A stretch of 9,687 bases of DNA, from assembly GCA_949747935.1 (NCBI GenBank), contig CATKHE010000127.1:1-9687 (forward strand), read 5' to 3'. This stretch comes from an uncultured Eubacteriales bacterium. Its GTDB lineage: Bacteria > Bacillota_A > Clostridia > Oscillospirales > Oscillospiraceae. Under the pieces are notes generated by a model that saw only the letters and a program-made list of their open reading frames with translations, was not told the origin of the DNA and made no database searches. Every line of letters starts with the position of its first letter. The stretch's first letter is position 1. Both the position numbers and the translations under genes were made by a program. Below, in pieces: positions 6,890 to 9,687 of this stretch.

Positions 6890-7008
6890 ATTCTCACCGC
6901 CTTTCCCATCACTTCTAGATGTTCCTGGCGCAGCAGGCCGACGGCGGTCAGGGCCGCCGCCAATCCCAGCAGGCTGTATCTGACAAGGGGGATAAATTTA
7001 CGATTCAA
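6862..7008 (-). CDS. CD1871A-family CXXC microprotein (48 aa)
   Basis: This is a 48-residue protein found by reading the third frame between the two flanking genes. It begins at TTG (7008-7006). A basic, hydrophobic N-terminal part (N-R-K-F-I-P-L-V-R-Y) leads into one membrane helix at about 11-26. The end is R-I-C-L-E-C-I-G-I-G, with a C41-x2-C44 pair and stop TAG at 6864-6862. I recognise this C-terminal signature, C-L-E-C-I-G-I-G, as that of the clostridial CD1871A family, which is annotated only as CXXC motif-containing and has no established function. A GGCGGAG ribosome site is placed 7 bases upstream. The gene overlaps the stop of the thioredoxin gene by 11 bases and the start of the polyferredoxin gene by 28, so the three are probably translationally coupled. 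The cysteines could accept electrons from the polyferredoxin or exchange disulfides with the lipoprotein, which is inference. Confidence 0.85.
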   Translation of the reverse strand: MNRKFIPLVRYSLLGLAAALTAVGLLRQEHLEVMGKAVRICLECIGIG

Positions 7009-7624
7009 GGCTGATCTCCGCCTTTCCGCCGGTCGTCAGAGCGGCGTTTACCGCCGCCAGATAGGTCCCGGCCAGGTCCCTCGGTGAGCCGATAATGGCC
7101 TCTCCCACCAGATTGCCCTCGCTGTCCGCAAGGACGGTGGTGGGGGTGTACATCAGGTTTCCGCAGAGGGCCGCCAGGTCCCCGCTGCCGGAGATCAGGG
7201 TCACGCCGTCAAAGCCGGCCTCCTCCAGGATGGCGGCCGTTGTCTCCTCGTTTCCGCTGCCGTCCAGACAGACGGTGATGACCTGCACATGGTCGGGCAG
7301 GGCTTTGGAGAACTCCGCCAAATCGGGCAGCTCCATAATACAGGGGGGACAGGTCAGAGCCCAGAAATTGATTACAGTCACGTCCTTGGCCTGAATGTCG
7401 TCCTGTGTGAAGGTTTCGCCGTCCAGGGTGCCCGCTGTGAAGGAGGCCAGCGAGCCCAACTGGGCGGCCCCGCCCTGCTCCGGCTGGGAGCCGGCGGCGG
7501 AGGATGGTGCGCTGTCCGCCGGCGGAGAGCCGTCCGGGGACGGGCCGTCCTGCTTCCCGCCGCAGCCGGCCAGCAGGCTGAGAGTCAAGGCGGCGCTCAG
7601 CGCCAGAGAAATGGTTTTGTTCAT
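6998..7624 (-). CDS. TlpA-like thioredoxin-fold lipoprotein
   Basis: This is a 208-residue extracytoplasmic thiol-disulfide oxidoreductase anchored by lipid. The N-terminus is a lipoprotein signal with lipobox L-L-A-G-C, placing the lipidated Cys at 21. A Ser/Pro/Gly/Gln-rich linker of about 35 residues follows. The redoxin domain begins near residue 58. Its active site is F-W-A-L-T-C92-P-P-C95, close to the common W-A-T-W-C-P-P-C but with Leu and Thr in place of Thr and Trp. The cis-proline loop is Y-T-P-T at 159-162. The start at 7624 was chosen for its complete signal peptide and the GAAGGGA ribosome site. The frame runs on to 7744 without a better start. It is the first gene of the redox operon, and its stop overlaps the microprotein gene. 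It probably acts on the outer membrane face as a reductase or electron acceptor for the polyferredoxin. Confidence 0.93.
   Translation of the reverse strand: MNKTISLALSAALTLSLLAGCGGKQDGPSPDGSPPADSAPSSAAGSQPEQGGAAQLGSLASFTAGTLDGETFTQDDIQAKDVTVINFWALTCPPCIMELPDLAEFSKALPDHVQVITVCLDGSGNEETTAAILEEAGFDGVTLISGSGDLAALCGNLMYTPTTVLADSEGNLVGEAIIGSPRDLAGTYLAAVNAALTTGGKAEISLES
7016..7022 (-). promoter_or_regulatory. Ribosome binding site of the CXXC microprotein
   Basis: GGCGGAG on the minus strand ends 7 bases before the TTG at 7008. It lies within the last codons of the thioredoxin gene and supports the TTG start and translational coupling. Confidence 0.75.
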
Positions 7625-7771
7625 GATGATTCCCTTCTTTCTGATCTTCGTTGGAGGCGCGCCGGGTTCCAGCGGGTAAATTTTTGCCGGAGCGGGAACT
7701 TTTTCCAGAGATGTTCGTCTAAAATAATGAAAAGGACCACACATCTGTCATATGGAAAGGAGCAATACAGT
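7625..7771. promoter_or_regulatory. Divergent promoter region between the redox operon and the SLH gene
   Basis: This 147-base gap must hold promoters for both directions. On the plus strand TAAAAT (7720-7725, five of six -10 bases) is the best -10 candidate, but no good -35 is seen at the right distance. On the minus strand ATGACA followed 19 bases later by TATTTT is a weak candidate. The SLH ribosome site AAAGGAG (7756-7762) is clear, 9 bases before its ATG. Confidence 0.4.
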
Positions 7772-8827
7772 ATGAGAAGAAAATTGATAACCTTGGCCCT
7801 GAGCGGCGCTCTGCTGTGCGCCCTGGGGGCGCCGGCCGCCGGGGCGGCGGGAGAGACCTCCGCCCTTCCGGAGAGCCTGCTGTACTACGGCCAGGTGAAA
7901 GAGGTCCTCACCGAAGCGGATGGGACCATTTCCGGCCTGTACATGGCCTCCCCCCGGTCAGGTGAATTTGTGATGAAGGTGTCCGGCGAGACCGCTTGGA
8001 TCGACAGCGGAAACCGGACGGCCAGCGATCCGTCCGACGTGGCGGCGGGGGAATATCTCTATGTGTTCCACAGCCCCGTCTCCACCCGCTCCCTCCCGCC
8101 TCAGTCCGCCGCCTTCGCCGTGGTGCGCAATGTCCCGGAGGACGTGGGCTGTGCCCAATATCACAGGGTGGAGGCCGTGGAGGAGAGTGAGGGAGCCCTC
8201 CGGATCACCACGAGCAACGGGGGGCTGCTCCTCTATACCAGTGAGAAGACCACTCTGTCCGCCTGCCGGGAAGACAGAGCGGTGGGGCCGGAGGAGCTCC
8301 GGGCCGGAAGCCATGTCATGGCCTGGTATGGCGATGTGGCGTTGTCCTACCCGGGACAGACCTGGGCCCAGCACATTATGGTGCTGGACCGGGGGGAGGA
8401 GGAGCCGCTGACCCGCGCCGGGTTCGCCGTCCTTCTGCACACCACCCAGGGCAGTCCTGTGGTCAATTACGCCATGGAATTCAGCGACGTGGACCCAGCG
8501 GCCAGCTATGGAGAGGCCATCCGCTGGGCCAGCAGCGAGGGACTGATCAGCGGCTATGGGGACGGAAAGGCGGGACCCGATGATGTCCTGACCCGGGAAC
8601 AGATGGTGGTGATTCTTTGGCGATGGGCCGGCAGCCCCATCCTGATGGACTATCCCGGCCTGTCCGGCTTCAGCGACGCGGGGGAGATCTCCCTGTATGC
8701 TCAGCAGGCCCTGGTGTGGGCCCATCAGCAGGGTCTGATTCCCGCAGAGGGCCGCCTGGGCCCCCGGGATACGGTGACCCGGGCTGAGGCTGAGGCCATG
8801 ATCAAGGCCGTGAAAGCACGGAGCTGA
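7772..8827 (+). CDS. Secreted SLH-domain protein with a duplicated N-terminal module
   Basis: This is a 351-residue exported protein, probably held on the cell wall. Residues 1-27 are a signal peptide with a basic start, a hydrophobic core and a likely cut near A-G-A-A. Residues 38-122 and 129-206 look like two diverged copies of one beta-rich module: each opens with a V-(K/E)-(E/A)-V segment, has an A-G-(E/S) turn about 50-55 residues later, and ends with an A-x-x-x-V/M-V strand. The C-terminal third has S-layer homology repeats: a partial one at about 213-235, a full one at 237-287 (F-S-D-V to R-E-Q-M-V-V-I-L-W-R) and another at 299-347 (F-S-D-A to T-R-A-E-A-E-A-M-I). SLH repeats normally bind secondary cell-wall polymer. 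The ATG at 7772 is chosen because of the signal peptide and AAAGGAG site, although the frame is open far upstream. I do not recognise the function of the N-terminal modules. Confidence 0.9.
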   Translation: MRRKLITLALSGALLCALGAPAAGAAGETSALPESLLYYGQVKEVLTEADGTISGLYMASPRSGEFVMKVSGETAWIDSGNRTASDPSDVAAGEYLYVFHSPVSTRSLPPQSAAFAVVRNVPEDVGCAQYHRVEAVEESEGALRITTSNGGLLLYTSEKTTLSACREDRAVGPEELRAGSHVMAWYGDVALSYPGQTWAQHIMVLDRGEEEPLTRAGFAVLLHTTQGSPVVNYAMEFSDVDPAASYGEAIRWASSEGLISGYGDGKAGPDDVLTREQMVVILWRWAGSPILMDYPGLSGFSDAGEISLYAQQALVWAHQQGLIPAEGRLGPRDTVTRAEAEAMIKAVKARS

Positions 8828-8834
8828 CCCTTTG

Positions 8835-8873
8835 GACCGTGCCGGAGTTTTTTTCCGGCGCGGTCGATTTTTT
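8835..8873 (+). terminator. Intrinsic terminator of the SLH gene
   Basis: A 12-base-pair GC-rich stem (8835-8846 with 8854-8865, one G-U pair) has a 7-base loop of G plus six T, and is followed by GA and six T (8868-8873). It lies 7 bases past the SLH stop. The stop codon of the convergent VWA gene (8872-8874) overlaps the end of the T-run. No T-run follows the hairpin on the minus strand. Confidence 0.92.
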
Positions 8874-9687
8874 ACTGCCGCAGCTGTCCGGTCAGCGCCT
8901 GCTGCAACAGCTCAGGCAGCTTCTCCGGGGCGCAGGCGAAGCAGGGGATATCCAGGGCGGCCACCCGCTGGGCGGTTTGGGCATCGTAGTAGGGCTTGCC
9001 CCCGTCGGCGATGGCCAGCAGAACCGTCACCGTCACGCCGGAGGCCTTCAGCTCCTCCAGCCGGCGGAGCAGGCCCGCCCGGTTGCCCCCCTCGTCCAGG
9101 TCGGAGATGAGGAAAAACAGGGTTTTGGTCGGAGCCTCCACCAGTTCCTGACAGTAGGCGATGGACTTGGCGATGTCGGTGCCGCCCCCCAACTGAAAGC
9201 CGAAGAGCAGGTCCACCGGGTCGGCACACAGGGGGGTCAGGTCCATGATCTGGGTGTCGAAGGCCACCACCTTGGTGTTGACGGCGGACATGGAGGCCAG
9301 AATACAGGCCATCACCGAGGAGTACAGGATGGACTGCCCCATGGAGCCGCTCTGGTCGATGTCCAGAATCACATCCCAGCGGTTGACCCGGCTTGCCCGG
9401 TCGAAAAACCACACCCGTTCCGGGATGATCGAACCCAACTCTTTGTTATAATTCTTTAAATTTCTCCGAATCGTATAGGGGAAGTCCAAGGCGGAGGCGG
9501 AGGGCAGGGGGGAGTGGGCCCGGCGGTTCAGGGCCGCTGTCACCGCCCGGCGCACATCGTTTTCCAGCAGCTTGTTGATCTCCTCCACGATTTTCCGGAT
9601 GTAGGCCCGGGCGGCCTCCTTGGATTTCTTGGGGATCTGGTCCTTGAGCATCAGCAGGGTGGAGGCCATGTTCAGGTCGGGCTCCAG
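8872..9687 (-). CDS. VWA-domain protein, CoxE-like (5' end outside window)
   Basis: This is the C-terminal 271 residues of a cytoplasmic von Willebrand factor A protein. The frame stays open to the window edge. The Met at 9669 is internal in my view, because the residues before it (L-E-P-D-L-N) continue a helical region familiar from full-length homologues of roughly 370-400 residues. Counted from that Met, a basic helical region spans 1-80 and the VWA domain about 97-262. The metal-ion-dependent adhesion site is complete: D-I-D-Q-S-G-S at 103-109, the Thr in G-G-G-T-D at 161-165, and the Asp in S-D-L-D-E-G at 189-194. Such proteins are commonly encoded with MoxR-type AAA+ ATPases, and sometimes with SWIM zinc-finger proteins, and are thought to act as metal-dependent chaperone or remodelling partners. 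Those genes would lie beyond the window. The stop overlaps the T-run of the convergent terminator. Confidence 0.88.
   Translation of the reverse strand: MEPDLNMASTLLMLKDQIPKKSKEAARAYIRKIVEEINKLLENDVRRAVTAALNRRAHSPLPSASALDFPYTIRRNLKNYNKELGSIIPERVWFFDRASRVNRWDVILDIDQSGSMGQSILYSSVMACILASMSAVNTKVVAFDTQIMDLTPLCADPVDLLFGFQLGGGTDIAKSIAYCQELVEAPTKTLFFLISDLDEGGNRAGLLRRLEELKASGVTVTVLLAIADGGKPYYDAQTAQRVAALDIPCFACAPEKLPELLQQALTGQLRQ

Noticed and set aside
7289..7771. Possible N-terminal extension of the SLH protein
   Set aside because: It would run antisense through the thioredoxin gene and bury the signal peptide. The ATG at 7772 has a good ribosome site.

Overview
The window looks like a chromosomal segment from an anaerobic, GC-rich clostridial gut bacterium (Oscillospiraceae-like, for example the Flavonifractor/Lawsonibacter group). 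This is inferred from the Gram-positive promoters and Shine-Dalgarno sites, the TTG starts, the S-layer homology (SLH) protein, the sialic-acid genes, and a redox trio that I recognise from Clostridia. I could not check the taxonomy by search. The window holds ten CDSs, two of them cut by the window edges. One is a 48-residue CXXC microprotein wedged between two larger genes.

Layout. (1) Positions 2-3195, plus strand: the tail of a sialic-acid catabolic operon. It has two ABC sugar permease subunits (the first lacks its 5' end), a YhcH/NanQ-family protein and an N-acetylneuraminate lyase (NanA), and ends at a strong intrinsic terminator. (2) Positions 3256-4857, minus strand: pyrG (CTP synthase). 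It is read from a perfect-consensus promoter through a leader that contains a terminator-like hairpin. (3) Positions 5254-5979, plus strand: a GntR/UTRA regulator with a TTG start, divergent from pyrG. (4) Positions 6005-7624, minus strand: a tightly overlapping three-gene operon. In transcription order it encodes a TlpA-like thioredoxin lipoprotein, the CXXC microprotein, and a membrane polyferredoxin. (5) Positions 7772-8827, plus strand: a secreted protein with SLH domains and a duplicated N-terminal module, ending at a strong terminator. (6) Positions 8872-9687, minus strand: the C-terminal part of a CoxE-like VWA protein with an intact MIDAS site, running off the window.

How the genes work together. 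The first block imports a sugar acid, probably sialic acid, helps its anomer conversion and cleaves it to ManNAc and pyruvate. The GntR/UTRA protein is of a type that often senses amino sugars. It could regulate the nan genes, but pyrG lies between them and this is only inference. The TlpA-microprotein-polyferredoxin trio looks like a membrane electron relay between cytoplasmic Fe-S chemistry and an extracytoplasmic thiol/disulfide protein. It is the least understood system here and the best candidate for follow-up. The window contains no tRNA, rRNA, CRISPR array, insertion sequence or integrase.
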